DNA from: Cytophagales bacterium
Lineage (GTDB): Bacteria > Bacteroidota > Bacteroidia > Cytophagales > Cyclobacteriaceae
Length of the DNA stretch: 52,206 nt
Assembly: GCA_020403045.1 (NCBI GenBank)
Contig: JADBYK010000024.1
Span: forward strand, 1 to 52,206
Direction of reading: 5' to 3'
Position 1 is the first letter of the stretch; each line of letters opens with the position of its first letter. This document shows positions 6,847-16,178 of this stretch, in pieces. The position numbers and the translations under genes are program-made. The notes beneath the pieces are model-generated. The model had not been told where the DNA came from, ran no database searches, and was given only the letters and a program-made list of their open reading frames with translations.

Positions 6847-8007
6847 ATGTTGAGATTTTATTCTTTTTCAATTTTTTTATTATTTTTTTCTTTTGCAGGG
6901 CGTACCCAAACGGTTGTACCCTCCGCCAACATTCCTTGGTCAGTGCCAAACAGACCAGGTAAGCTCGTCATTAACGGCTATTTTGATTTTATCTATGCCG
7001 CAGGTTTTCATGACCCCAATCGCCCTGCCGGTGTTGATTTTGGTAGACGACAATACACTAGCTCGCCTTTGTTCTCCGATAAGTTTACATTACCCTATGC
7101 CTATTTAGGAGCAACCTACGAAGTGAACAAATTAACATTTCGATTGGCATTTCATACTGGTGACATTGTTGAATCTTTGTATGCCCAAGAAATAGAGTCG
7201 ATGCGGCTGGTGAGAGAGGCTAGTCTCAATTATCAATTTTCAGATAGGTTTTCAGTTGAGGCTGGAATTTTTCCCTCCTTGTACGGATTTGAAATATTTT
7301 TAAGCAAAGAGAACCTCCATGCAACCCGTGCCTACATAGCAGATTTTGCACCTGACTATGAAGCGGGCATTCGATTTAAGTACCAAATCAGTAAAAGCTG
7401 GTCGGCTCGCTTGATGGTGTTGAATGGGTGGCAAGAAATCAAGGATTCAAATGGTAAGAAAGCACTAGGTATTGTCGTGCAGAAGGACAACCAACGAAAT
7501 TCCTTTTTTAATTGGGGAGTCTATTTTGGAGATGTGCGTGAGATAGGCGAGTCATTCTACCGCAATCGAATGTATCACAATATCTTTTGGAAGTACTCAA
7601 AAAAGAAGTGGACATTTGTGCCTATGCTCGATGCCGCCTATCAACGCCAATTAGAAACTACTGATAAGGAGATTTACATGATAGCTCCAGCATTCTCAAT
7701 ACGCTATCGATTCCATACTAGTTGGTCACTTGCTTCAAGGTGGGACATGGTAAATGATCCAATGAATATGATTCCAGAATTGAATGGTAAGCTGGTAACT
7801 CCATCGCTAATTAATTCTGGCAACAACCCTAATGGATGGCAGTCAAATAGCGTAACTTTGACTCTAGAGAGAGCCCTAAATGAAAATTTTGGTGTTCGCG
7901 TGGAAAGTAGATACGCGCTAAATAAGGATAAGTTATTTTTGGATGGGCCAAGTAAGTTAGTTGACTATGATGGTTATGTACTTTTATCGATGGCCGCAAA
8001 TTTTTAA
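6847..8007 (+). CDS. Outer-membrane beta-barrel protein (porin-like, BBP2/OmpL type)
   Basis: A 386-residue protein with a signal peptide (about 1-20, ending FAGRTQ) and then alternating amphipathic strands throughout. It begins with KLVINGYFDFIYAAGF and ends with the aromatic terminus LSMAANF, features of outer-membrane barrels. Blocks such as YEVNKLTFRLAFHTGD and FSVEAGIFPSLYGFEIF fit the BBP2/OmpL-like porin family of Bacteroidota. It sits 3 bases upstream of the RND pump gene and is almost certainly cotranscribed with it, so it may give substrates or metal ions a route across the outer membrane. The exact solute is unknown. Confidence 0.75.
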   Translation: MLRFYSFSIFLLFFSFAGRTQTVVPSANIPWSVPNRPGKLVINGYFDFIYAAGFHDPNRPAGVDFGRRQYTSSPLFSDKFTLPYAYLGATYEVNKLTFRLAFHTGDIVESLYAQEIESMRLVREASLNYQFSDRFSVEAGIFPSLYGFEIFLSKENLHATRAYIADFAPDYEAGIRFKYQISKSWSARLMVLNGWQEIKDSNGKKALGIVVQKDNQRNSFFNWGVYFGDVREIGESFYRNRMYHNIFWKYSKKKWTFVPMLDAAYQRQLETTDKEIYMIAPAFSIRYRFHTSWSLASRWDMVNDPMNMIPELNGKLVTPSLINSGNNPNGWQSNSVTLTLERALNENFGVRVESRYALNKDKLFLDGPSKLVDYDGYVLLSMAANF

Positions 8008-8010
8008 GAA

Positions 8011-11000
8011 ATGATTGACAAACTAATCATATTCAGCGTTCGTAATAAGTTGTTTGTCGGCTTAATGGTGTTGGCGCTGATAGCGTGGGGAAGTTTTTCG
8101 CTTTCTAAACTGCCCATCGATGCTGTACCTGATGTTACCGGCAATCAGGTGGATGTGATTACCAATAGCCCAAGCCTGGCGGCTTTGGAAATAGAGCGTT
8201 TTATTACAGCACCACTTGAAATGTCATTGTCAAATATCCCTGGGCTGTTGGAAATGCGCTCGGTGTCAAAGTTTGGTTTGTCGGTAGTGAAACTCGTCTT
8301 TGATGATGATACTGACGTGTACTGGGCGAGGCAACAAGTGTTTGAACGGCTGGAGTTAGTAAAAGCCGAAATTCCGCAAGAACTGGGTAAGCCGTATATG
8401 GGACCTGCCTCAACTGGTCTTGGTGAAGTTTTTCAATATGTCATTAGGCCAAAAGACCCGAAAGACAAATCGTTCTCATTGATGGAGATACGCACCCTCC
8501 AAGACTGGACTATCCGCAGGCAATTATTAGGTATCAAAGGTATTGCAGAGGTGAGTGGTTTTGGTGGCTATAAAAAGGAATACCAGGTTACACTCAATCC
8601 TGAGCGGATGCGCGCATTGAACGTCACCATTGATGATTTATTTGAAGCACTAAGTACAGGCAACAGCAATACAGGCGGTGCCTACATTGAGAAAGATAAT
8701 AAAGCCTTTACCATTCGGGGTATTGGGCTTGCGACCACACTGGAAGAGATTGGCAACACCGTGATAAAAGTAAATAAGCGTGTTCCGATCTTAGTAAAAG
8801 ATGTGGCGGACGTCAACTTTGGCCACAGCATTCGCTATGGCGCCATCACGGTCAATGGCGAAGGAGAAGCCGTAGGTGGAATCATCATGATGGTGAAGGG
8901 CGAGAACGGAAGTGCAGTCATTAAGCGAATTAAGGATCGGATGAAGATCATTCAGGCTCGCTTACCGGAAGGATTGGTGATAGAGCCCTTCATTGATCGC
9001 TCCAAAATTGTTTCCAAGGCTATAACAACGGTCGGCACCAACTTGGTTGAGGGAGCCTTAATAGTAGTGTTGGTGATTTTGGTATTCCTAGGAAATTGGC
9101 GAGCCAGTTTATTGGCTGCATCTGTTATTCCATTGTCAATGCTTTTTGCCTTTGTGTTGATGCGACAGTTTGATGTAGTGGGTAACCTGATGAGCCTTGG
9201 CGCGATTGATTTCGGTTTGCTGGTCGATCCTTCGATTATTGTGGTGGAGGCAGTGGTTTTTTATTTAGCATATGAGTTGGGCAAGCACCCTTCAGGGGAA
9301 GGGATGTCGCAATTGGAAAAAGAGAAAATAGTAATCAAGGCTACGCAAGATTCCAAAAAATCGGTTGTGTTTGGCGGGTTGATTATTTTGATCGTGTACT
9401 TCCCCATCTTAACGCTCACAGGCATTGAAGGTAAAATGTTTGGCCCAATGGCTAAGACGGTAAGTTTTGCCATTTTGGGCGCCATTATTTTGGCGCTCAC
9501 CTATGTACCCATGTTGGCCTCTGTTATTTTGGAGTCGCCAAAGTCTGCGGATCATCATGGCCCTTCCGAAGTTATTGTACAATTCATGTTTCGGTTGTAT
9601 GAACCGATCATTCGGTTTGGTCTTAAGGCCCGCCATCTAATCGTGGTGATTGCTTTTGGTATTTTGATTTCAGGCTTTGTTGCCTTTCGATTTATTGGAG
9701 GTGAGTTTATACCCAAGTTGGCCGAGGGTGATTTGGTGATTGAAACAAACTTGCCGGTTGGTACTTCCATGAACGAGACAATTGACCTCAGTCAAAAGAT
9801 TCAGAAAATGTTGTTGGATGCCTATCCGGATGAAATTGAAAGGATCGTTTCCAAGATAGGAACTTCAGAAGTGCCCGTGGACCCGATGCCGATGGAGGCA
9901 CAAGAAATAGTGGTAGTGTTAACCGACAAAAAGCAATGGACGAAGGCACACGATCAGGAAGAGTTGGTCGTGCAAATCGCAAAAATGCTGGAACAGTTCC
10001 CCGGGATCGTTAACTCTATCCAACAGCCCATTGAAAACAGAGTGAACGAACTAATGAGCGGTGCGCGCACAGACGTGGTGGTAAAACTTTTTGGAGCCAA
10101 TCTGGATACCATGGTGGTGAAGGGCAATCAAATTATTAAGCTAATTAAAGGCGTAGACGGAGCTGCGGATGTGCAGGAAAATAAAATTTTTGGTCTGCCT
10201 CAGATAAATATTAAATACGACCGGAGAGCCATGGCAACGTATGGTGTTACGGTTACTCAAATAAACAGATCGATTCAAACAGCTTTTGCCGGTGCCATTG
10301 CTGGTATTGTGTATGAAAACGACAAACGATTTGATCTGGCCTTGCGCCTGGCCGGTGACGAGCGTGCAAAGGCTGAGAACATTCGCAACCTGATTATTAC
10401 CGACAAAGATGAGAACCCCATTCCACTCAAAGAGTTGGCTGATATCACCGAGGAGATTGGCCCATCAGAAATCGGACATGAAAACCTGCAACGAAGAATG
10501 AACATCGGCTTTAACGTGCGGGGGCGTGATCTTGAATCAGTCGTGAATGACGCGATGAAAGCAATCAATTCAAAAGTTATTTTGCCAGCCGGTTATAGTG
10601 TTGATTTCGGTGGTGAATTTGAAAATTTTAGAAGAGCCAAAGCACGGTTGGCGATTGTAGTACCCCTTTCCCTTCTGATCATTTTCGGATTACTTTTTGC
10701 CACATTTGGCAATGTGAAAGACAGCCTATTAATTTATTCGGTCGTACCACTTTCCGCTGTGGGTGGAGTATTTTCATTGTTATTTAGAGGAATGAATTTT
10801 AGCATATCGGCAGGTGTGGGTTTTATTGCCTTATTTGGAATTGCGGTGTTGAACGGAATTCTTATCATCAGTCGTTTTAATGAGCTGGAAAAAGAAGGGA
10901 TTACGGATGTTCATCAGCGAGTGCTTCAGGGGCTGCGTGGAAGATTTCGTCCTGTGTTGATGACCTCGGCTGTAGCCGCTTTGGGTTTTTTGCCAATGGC

Positions 11001-12354
11001 CCTTTCTACCAGTGCTGGCGCAGAAGTTCAAAAACCTTTGGCAACGGTAGTTATTGGTGGTTTGTTTACGGCAACTATTTTGACATTACTCATTCTACCG
11101 GTGATCTATACTTATTTTGTGAAACAGCCAAAGGAAAAATCCGGTAATTGGACTCCCGAGGTGACCGCACTAATCATACTATTGTTCTTATCGTCTCAGG
11201 CTATCGCACAGCCGGCACAAAAGCCCATCGGTTTGGATAGTGCCGTGGCCATGGCAAAAAAGAGAAATCCTGAGATGCTATTGGCGCAGCAGCGGATCGA
11301 GCAACAGGTGGCACTCAAGCCGGCATCTTTTAGTTTGTCTACCCCCGATTTAGTTTTTGAAGCACCAACGGGCGATGACTTACGGCCTGGCTTACTGCAG
11401 GTAATTGATTACCCTGGCGTTTACACAGCGCAAGGAAGAGCGCAGAGAAGTAAAATTGCTGTAACAGAAACAGAACTGAAAATTTCCGCCAACAACATTG
11501 TGTATCGCGTTCGGGTTTCGTACAACCAGTTACAGTATTTGATTGAGCGGACACGGCTGCTGTACAGCCAAGATTCTGTATTTGACGATTTGATAAAAGT
11601 GAATGAAATACGGTATCGAGTGGGACAAATCTCAGCACTGGAGAAACTCAACGGAGTTTCGCAATACAAAAGAATTCAATACGCATTGAAAGTAGCTCGC
11701 TCAGAATTGAGAAATGCCAAGTATCAATTTAATCTATTGCTTGGCCAGCCAAACGACACAACACATATCCCCGCAGATGTATTACGAAAAAATAGCTTGA
11801 TCGTTGATATCACACGTGTTGATACGGCCTACACGATGGGTAACCCCTTGTTAGCTTTCAGTAGGCAACAACAAAACTACAGCCTCAACCAGCTCAAAGT
11901 AGAGAGAAGAAAAAGAATTCCGGGAGCTGTAGTTGGTTTCTTAAATCAGGGGACACCTCAAACACCGATCACTCCTCGCCTTAGGCTGGGTATTACATTG
12001 CCTATTTGGCAATGGACTTACCAGGCAAATATCAATGCTGCCAAAAAGGGAATTCAGATAGCGGAGACACAAAAGAGAATTACTTCATTTCAGTTGAATA
12101 CTGAGTACGCAAAGGCACAAGCGGATTACCGTCAATTTCAGGATAACCTGGCTTATTTCGAAACGACTGGTTTGCCCGAAGCTGCAGAAATCCTGAGAAA
12201 TTCGAAAGAAAGTTTTCGACTGGGGAGCATTAATTATTACCAGTACTTGCAAAACCTCGAGCTCGCTTATTCACTTCGTCAAAATTATTTAGAAACGTTG
12301 CGAAATTACAATCAATCAATCATCACGCTCACCTATTTGAAAGGTGACTATTAA
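8011..12354 (+). CDS. CzcA/CusA-family heavy-metal RND pump fused to TolC-like outer-membrane factor
   Basis: A 1447-residue protein. Residues 1 to about 1045 are a complete heavy-metal-efflux RND pump, with a first transmembrane helix near 10-30 and large periplasmic loops. TM4 reads AIDFGLLVDPSIIVVEA, which supplies the proton-relay acids Asp400, Asp406 and Glu413. Residues about 1067-1447 are a TolC-like outer-membrane factor made of long coiled helices. Between them, residues 1051-1066 form a hydrophobic segment ending SQAIA before QPAQ, which looks like a type I signal peptide. Such CzcA-TolC fusions are known in Bacteroidota. The adaptor gene follows 15 bases downstream. The expected role is export of divalent or monovalent heavy metals using the proton gradient; the metal cannot be assigned. 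The usual Gly after Asp406 is replaced by Pro-Ser. Confidence 0.92.
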   Translation: MIDKLIIFSVRNKLFVGLMVLALIAWGSFSLSKLPIDAVPDVTGNQVDVITNSPSLAALEIERFITAPLEMSLSNIPGLLEMRSVSKFGLSVVKLVFDDDTDVYWARQQVFERLELVKAEIPQELGKPYMGPASTGLGEVFQYVIRPKDPKDKSFSLMEIRTLQDWTIRRQLLGIKGIAEVSGFGGYKKEYQVTLNPERMRALNVTIDDLFEALSTGNSNTGGAYIEKDNKAFTIRGIGLATTLEEIGNTVIKVNKRVPILVKDVADVNFGHSIRYGAITVNGEGEAVGGIIMMVKGENGSAVIKRIKDRMKIIQARLPEGLVIEPFIDRSKIVSKAITTVGTNLVEGALIVVLVILVFLGNWRASLLAASVIPLSMLFAFVLMRQFDVVGNLMSLGAIDFGLLVDPSIIVVEAVVFYLAYELGKHPSGEGMSQLEKEKIVIKATQDSKKSVVFGGLIILIVYFPILTLTGIEGKMFGPMAKTVSFAILGAIILALTYVPMLASVILESPKSADHHGPSEVIVQFMFRLYEPIIRFGLKARHLIVVIAFGILISGFVAFRFIGGEFIPKLAEGDLVIETNLPVGTSMNETIDLSQKIQKMLLDAYPDEIERIVSKIGTSEVPVDPMPMEAQEIVVVLTDKKQWTKAHDQEELVVQIAKMLEQFPGIVNSIQQPIENRVNELMSGARTDVVVKLFGANLDTMVVKGNQIIKLIKGVDGAADVQENKIFGLPQINIKYDRRAMATYGVTVTQINRSIQTAFAGAIAGIVYENDKRFDLALRLAGDERAKAENIRNLIITDKDENPIPLKELADITEEIGPSEIGHENLQRRMNIGFNVRGRDLESVVNDAMKAINSKVILPAGYSVDFGGEFENFRRAKARLAIVVPLSLLIIFGLLFATFGNVKDSLLIYSVVPLSAVGGVFSLLFRGMNFSISAGVGFIALFGIAVLNGILIISRFNELEKEGITDVHQRVLQGLRGRFRPVLMTSAVAALGFLPMALSTSAGAEVQKPLATVVIGGLFTATILTLLILPVIYTYFVKQPKEKSGNWTPEVTALIILLFLSSQAIAQPAQKPIGLDSAVAMAKKRNPEMLLAQQRIEQQVALKPASFSLSTPDLVFEAPTGDDLRPGLLQVIDYPGVYTAQGRAQRSKIAVTETELKISANNIVYRVRVSYNQLQYLIERTRLLYSQDSVFDDLIKVNEIRYRVGQISALEKLNGVSQYKRIQYALKVARSELRNAKYQFNLLLGQPNDTTHIPADVLRKNSLIVDITRVDTAYTMGNPLLAFSRQQQNYSLNQLKVERRKRIPGAVVGFLNQGTPQTPITPRLRLGITLPIWQWTYQANINAAKKGIQIAETQKRITSFQLNTEYAKAQADYRQFQDNLAYFETTGLPEAAEILRNSKESFRLGSINYYQYLQNLELAYSLRQNYLETLRNYNQSIITLTYLKGDY

Positions 12355-12369
12355 AACGATACTTAGGTT

Positions 12370-13548
12370 ATGAAAAGCATTTACTATTTAATTTTTTCCA
12401 GCGGGTTGGCCATCGCGATATCAGCTTGTTCTGGTAAGAAGACAGAAACTGCACTAACGACCCCTGAAAACTCGGGCTATGTATCAATTACCGATAGTTC
12501 ACTTGCTCTCATGGACGTAGTATTGGTCAAGCCAGAACTGAAAGTGATTCAGTCGAATATTTATTTGGCAGGAAAGGTAATTGCAATGCCCAATTATCGG
12601 GCATCCGTTAGTACAGATATTTCCGGAAAGGTTGAACGAATTTTTGTGCGAGAAGGAAGTTATGTAAAAAAGGGAGCACCTCTTTTTTCGCTGCGCAGTA
12701 TGGAACTGATTGAACTTCAAAACCAGTATTTTGAAGCAAAAGCGCAAATGGATTTTCTAAGCTTAGAATTTAAGAGGCAGGAAGAGTTGATTAAGAATAA
12801 CATTGGCGCGCTGGTTGATTTTCAAACGACTGATGCACGACTAAAAGCTGCCATTAGCAAAGTGAACGCGCTGATGGCGAAATTGCAATTGTTAGGATTT
12901 TCAAAAGAATTCATCAACAGTCCTGAGGTAGCTTCTTCTGTCTCCATTCCATCACCTATTGACGGCTTTGTATTTAAATTACCCGTGCAAGTGGGTACAT
13001 TGGCCACAACAGAAATCACGCTCGCAGAAATTGTAAACAACAATGAATTGATGGCTGATGTGTTTGTCTATGACAAAGACCTGGACAATATTTTTGAAGG
13101 GCAGGATGTGGAAATTGATTTCGTGACTCATTCTTATCCTTCCGTAGTGGGTAAAGTAATGCACATATCCAGGGCCATTGATCCGCAGACGAAAGCGGTG
13201 ACTGTCCATGTTAAGTTCACAGCGCCACGAGGAAAGATGATCTTGCCTGAGATGAGCGTACGATGTGTGGTTGTCCAGCGCGCAAGTCTGACTCCGCAGT
13301 TAACAGTTCCCAATTCGGCCGTACTCAGAGAGGAGGATCATGCGTTTGTGTACTTGGCCTTCGATCAAGAAAAAAGTGGGACAACCAATTCACTGCATAA
13401 ATATAGAGTTGAGATCGGCAGCCAAAGCGAGCAACAGACACAAATAAAGTTTTCTAATCAGCCAAAAGAAAGCTTTCAATTGGTTTCCAAGAATGTGGCT
13501 ATTGTGGAGAACGAACGGAAAAAGAGGACGGGCGCGGTTTTAGAGTAA
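12370..13548 (+). CDS. RND efflux periplasmic adaptor lipoprotein (CzcB/CusB type)
   Basis: A 392-residue membrane-fusion protein that should bridge the RND pump and its TolC part. It carries a lipoprotein signal with lipobox AISAC (Cys20). A lipoyl/barrel-sandwich half follows (VSTDISGKVERIFVREGSYVKKG, about 80-103), then a short coiled-coil hairpin (about 115-165), the return lipoyl half (SIPSPIDGFVFKLPVQVG) and beta-barrel and membrane-proximal domains (about 215-385). It is the last gene of the efflux cluster. Beyond it lies the minus-strand SMP-30 region, so the transcript should end just after 13548, but no strong terminator is visible there. Confidence 0.9.
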   Translation: MKSIYYLIFSSGLAIAISACSGKKTETALTTPENSGYVSITDSSLALMDVVLVKPELKVIQSNIYLAGKVIAMPNYRASVSTDISGKVERIFVREGSYVKKGAPLFSLRSMELIELQNQYFEAKAQMDFLSLEFKRQEELIKNNIGALVDFQTTDARLKAAISKVNALMAKLQLLGFSKEFINSPEVASSVSIPSPIDGFVFKLPVQVGTLATTEITLAEIVNNNELMADVFVYDKDLDNIFEGQDVEIDFVTHSYPSVVGKVMHISRAIDPQTKAVTVHVKFTAPRGKMILPEMSVRCVVVQRASLTPQLTVPNSAVLREEDHAFVYLAFDQEKSGTTNSLHKYRVEIGSQSEQQTQIKFSNQPKESFQLVSKNVAIVENERKKRTGAVLE

Positions 13549-13576
13549 GCTATTTGGCTGACGTAATTGACCAAGC

Positions 13577-14671
13577 CTATTTTATACCGACTGTCGCAAT
13601 TCTAAAAATCTCGACACACTTTCGATCCTGCATGGTAACATAGCAGGTCTTCCCATCGGGGCCGCCAAAATTTAACCCAAACTATGCATTCCTAATGCAT
13701 AGTTTGCCCAGGGGGTTGACGATCCGCCTGAGGCGGATGTCAAGGTTAAACCTCGTGACGCTTGCGGTCAGAGTCAGACATTTATCGTCTGACCTGACAA
13801 TGAAAATCACCAACTTGGTTTTCTTACTCGGGGCTAAATCGTTGATTTTCATTCGTCAATTATGCAATGCTGACAGTACCGTCAGCATTGAATAATCTGG
13901 ATTTAAATTACTGGGTTTCATCCCCCTCATGTTTACCTCGTGTAAAATTTCGCCTTTCGGGGAAAAAATGGCTACGGTGCCTTTGCCATGACGAGTAACA
14001 TATAGATTTCCCTCAAGGTCACACTTCATTCCATCCAAACCAAAATCATCGAAAGAGGCAAAAAGTGTTTGGTTACTTACTTCGCCTTTGGCGTTAACAT
14101 CAAACATCCATATTTTTCGTTGAGCACTTTCGTTCACATAGAGAGTGTTTTCGTTGGGACTGAGCGCGATGCCATTGGTGGTGCCCATATTTTCTTTCAG
14201 CAAAACCGAACTGCCATCCACTTCAATGCGCCATAGTTTACCCGTTCCCTCCTTCCAATTGGGGTCTGAGGCGAAGAGTTGCCCCTTTTTATTAATGCAG
14301 ATGTCGTTGGGTTGATTGAAGGATTCGCTATGAACAAAAACCGAAACGGTTTTTGATTTCATGTCCACTCTCAAAATGTTATGCCCTTTGAAATCAGCGA
14401 GCAGCATATGTCCTTTTTTATCAAACTGTATTGCATTCGCGATACTACCCTCGGGTAACGTTACAAATAACTCTGTAGTGCCATCCTGCTTTACCGCGCC
14501 AATGGTTCCGTTCGTTTTGTAGTTGACGACATACAAGATTCCATTTTTGAAGCAGGGGCCTTCAATATTTTCAGAAAATAAATTTTCTTTGGTAAAGTCT
14601 GATGCTTGATAAGTTTGAGCGAATGTGCTAGTAGATACAATCAGCGAAAGGAAAAGAAAAACAATTCTCAT
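13577..14671 (-). pseudogene. SMP-30/gluconolactonase-family gene split by the MITE-like element
   Basis: The remaining open frame (13856-14671) encodes 271 residues: a signal peptide (MRIVFLFLSLIVSTSTFAQ) and most of a six-bladed SMP-30/gluconolactonase propeller, with the motifs NDICI, SDPNW and TTNGIALS. The last 15 residues come from the inserted element. Beyond the insertion, the minus strand from 13669 to 13577 continues in the same frame with FGGPDGKTCYVTMQDRK and a natural TAG stop, which is the expected family C-terminus. Removing the 225-bp element and one 6-bp duplication gives a continuous 287-residue protein. The family hydrolyses sugar lactones in the periplasm; the neighbouring sugar transporter supports a sugar-use role. 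Loss of the final strand and its GGPDG loop probably weakens or abolishes folding. Confidence 0.85.
13676..13900 (+). mobile_element. Hairpin-rich MITE-like element, copy 2 (inside the SMP-30 gene)
   Basis: A 225-bp near-identical copy of the element at 2999-3224, flanked by the exact direct repeat ATTTAA (13670-13675 and 13901-13906). The first stem-loop, 13678-13706, has the loop CCT where copy 1 has AGG. The internal stem ATCCGCC-TGA-GGCGGAT is perfect here, as is an 11-bp long-range stem with arms AATGAAAATCA and TGATTTTCATT. The last hairpin has one mismatch. The short open frame across it (13695-13895) is not supported as a gene. The reading frame restored on excision proves insertion into an existing gene. 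Confidence 0.92.
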
Positions 14672-14700
14672 TTTGTTTGATTTTTCACACTAATGTATCC

Positions 14701-14814
14701 TCACTCCGCACTGAATTCCCAAATCGGAGGACTCTGTGACGAAGCAAACGGCTCCACACAATTCTTGTCTTGCAGCGTTACATAATAGACTTTTCCTTGG
14801 CAGCTAATCCTCAT
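14701..14814 (-). pseudogene. C-terminal remnant of a second SMP-30-like gene
   Basis: A 37-codon frame begins at an ATG overlapping the transporter stop (ATGA, 14814-14811) and ends at 14701. Its product includes GKVYYVTLQDKNCVEPF, which aligns with GKTCYVTMQDRKCVEIF at the C-terminus of the split SMP-30 gene 30 bases downstream: GK, YVT, QD, CVE and F are shared. It is most simply the 3' end of a deleted tandem paralogue. It could also be translated as a short peptide through coupling to the transporter, but no function is evident. Confidence 0.55.
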
Positions 14815-16067
14815 GCCGACTTGCCGACTTTATAACCCTTGATGGCATAGTAAAATATATAGATATATAAAGGTATCATTATAATATAGGCCGTTTGTCG
14901 GTTGGTGACGTCACTTATTGCACCATAGGCAAGCGGCAGGATCGCTCCGCCAGCGATACCCATAATCAACAAGGCTGACCCTGTTTTTGTAAACCTGCCT
15001 AGATTATCGAGAGCTAAAGGCCAAATACATGGCCACATTAACGTATTAGCAAAACTCAACAAAATAACAAAGACAATGGAGTTACCCCCACTTGATATGA
15101 GTGTACTAAATGTAAACACAATCCCTAAAACGGCACTTACAATAAGGGCGTTTCTCTGAGAGATATATTTAGGCATAACCACTATGCCCAATATATAACA
15201 TGCCACAAGGGTAATTAAACTATAAATACCAAACTTACTTGATGTGTTTAGATCAAAGCCCTGATACTGGCCATACAAACCTATTGTATCTATTGCGATC
15301 ACCTCGACTCCTACATACATAAAAATGCAGATTACCCCAAGAATCAAGTGAGGAAAGTCGAATATGGATTCCCTCTTTTTGCTGGTTACACCAGTTGCAC
15401 TGTCATTGTCTTCAGGATTGATTTCAGGCAGCGGTGCTTTTAACAACATCGCAGCCAAGCCAAATAAAACAATTGCCATACAAGTGTATGGGGCAATGAC
15501 TCTGGACGCTAATGCGTCTAGTTCTGCGGCCAGGTCGCTCCCGCTTAAGGATTGAATTCTTTCTGTGATTGCTTTGGTATCACTAAAGAGCAACTCAACC
15601 AAGATATAAATCCCAATCATTCCGGCTACCTTATTGCATATTCCCATGATGCTTATTCGTTTAGCCGCACTTTCAATTGGCCCTAGAATTGTCACATAAG
15701 GATTCGAAGCGGTTTGCAAAAGAGTCAAACCCGTACCTTGAGTGAATAACCCTATAAGAAACAGCGGATATGATCGCATTTGCGCAGCTGGTATAAAAAC
15801 AAGAGAACCTATACCCATCACGGCTAATCCTAAAGACATGCCTTTTGTAAACCCGGTTTTCTTTAATATGTAGGATGAGGGGATAGCCATTACGAAATAA
15901 GAAATGTAGAACGCAAGTGTCACAAAATAGGCTTGGAAATTCGTAAGTTCACATGCCTGCTTTAGAAAAGGTATTAATACGCTGTTGAGCCACGTGACAA
16001 AACCAAAAATGAAAAAGAGTAAGCCAATGATGGAGATGGAAAGCACATAATTCTTATTTGAACTCAT
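14811..16067 (-). CDS. FucP/GluP-family sugar:proton symporter (MFS)
   Basis: A 418-residue major facilitator protein with 12 hydrophobic helices. Signature segments of the fucose/glucose-galactose branch are present: FFIFGFVTWLNSVLIPFLK in TM1, the FQAYFVTLAFYISYF segment, and QTASNPYVTILGP near residue 120. It is expected to import a hexose across the inner membrane with protons. It precedes the SMP-30 remnant and the split SMP-30 gene on the same strand, which points to uptake and oxidation or lactone hydrolysis of a sugar. Its stop codon overlaps the ATG of the small remnant frame. Confidence 0.9.
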   Translation of the reverse strand: MSSNKNYVLSISIIGLLFFIFGFVTWLNSVLIPFLKQACELTNFQAYFVTLAFYISYFVMAIPSSYILKKTGFTKGMSLGLAVMGIGSLVFIPAAQMRSYPLFLIGLFTQGTGLTLLQTASNPYVTILGPIESAAKRISIMGICNKVAGMIGIYILVELLFSDTKAITERIQSLSGSDLAAELDALASRVIAPYTCMAIVLFGLAAMLLKAPLPEINPEDNDSATGVTSKKRESIFDFPHLILGVICIFMYVGVEVIAIDTIGLYGQYQGFDLNTSSKFGIYSLITLVACYILGIVVMPKYISQRNALIVSAVLGIVFTFSTLISSGGNSIVFVILLSFANTLMWPCIWPLALDNLGRFTKTGSALLIMGIAGGAILPLAYGAISDVTNRQTAYIIMIPLYIYIFYYAIKGYKVGKSA

Positions 16068-16178
16068 AATCTAAAAGTATGATGGTAAAGCCTTATTTTT
16101 GAACTTATATCATTCGTTCGCAATGCGAACTTGAAAGTTGGCAATTTATTTCTGGTTTCAATATATCACAATATCAAT

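Noticed and set aside
13695-13895. Open frame of 66 codons across element copy 2
   Set aside because: Same reason as for copy 1; in addition it lies antisense within the interrupted SMP-30 gene.
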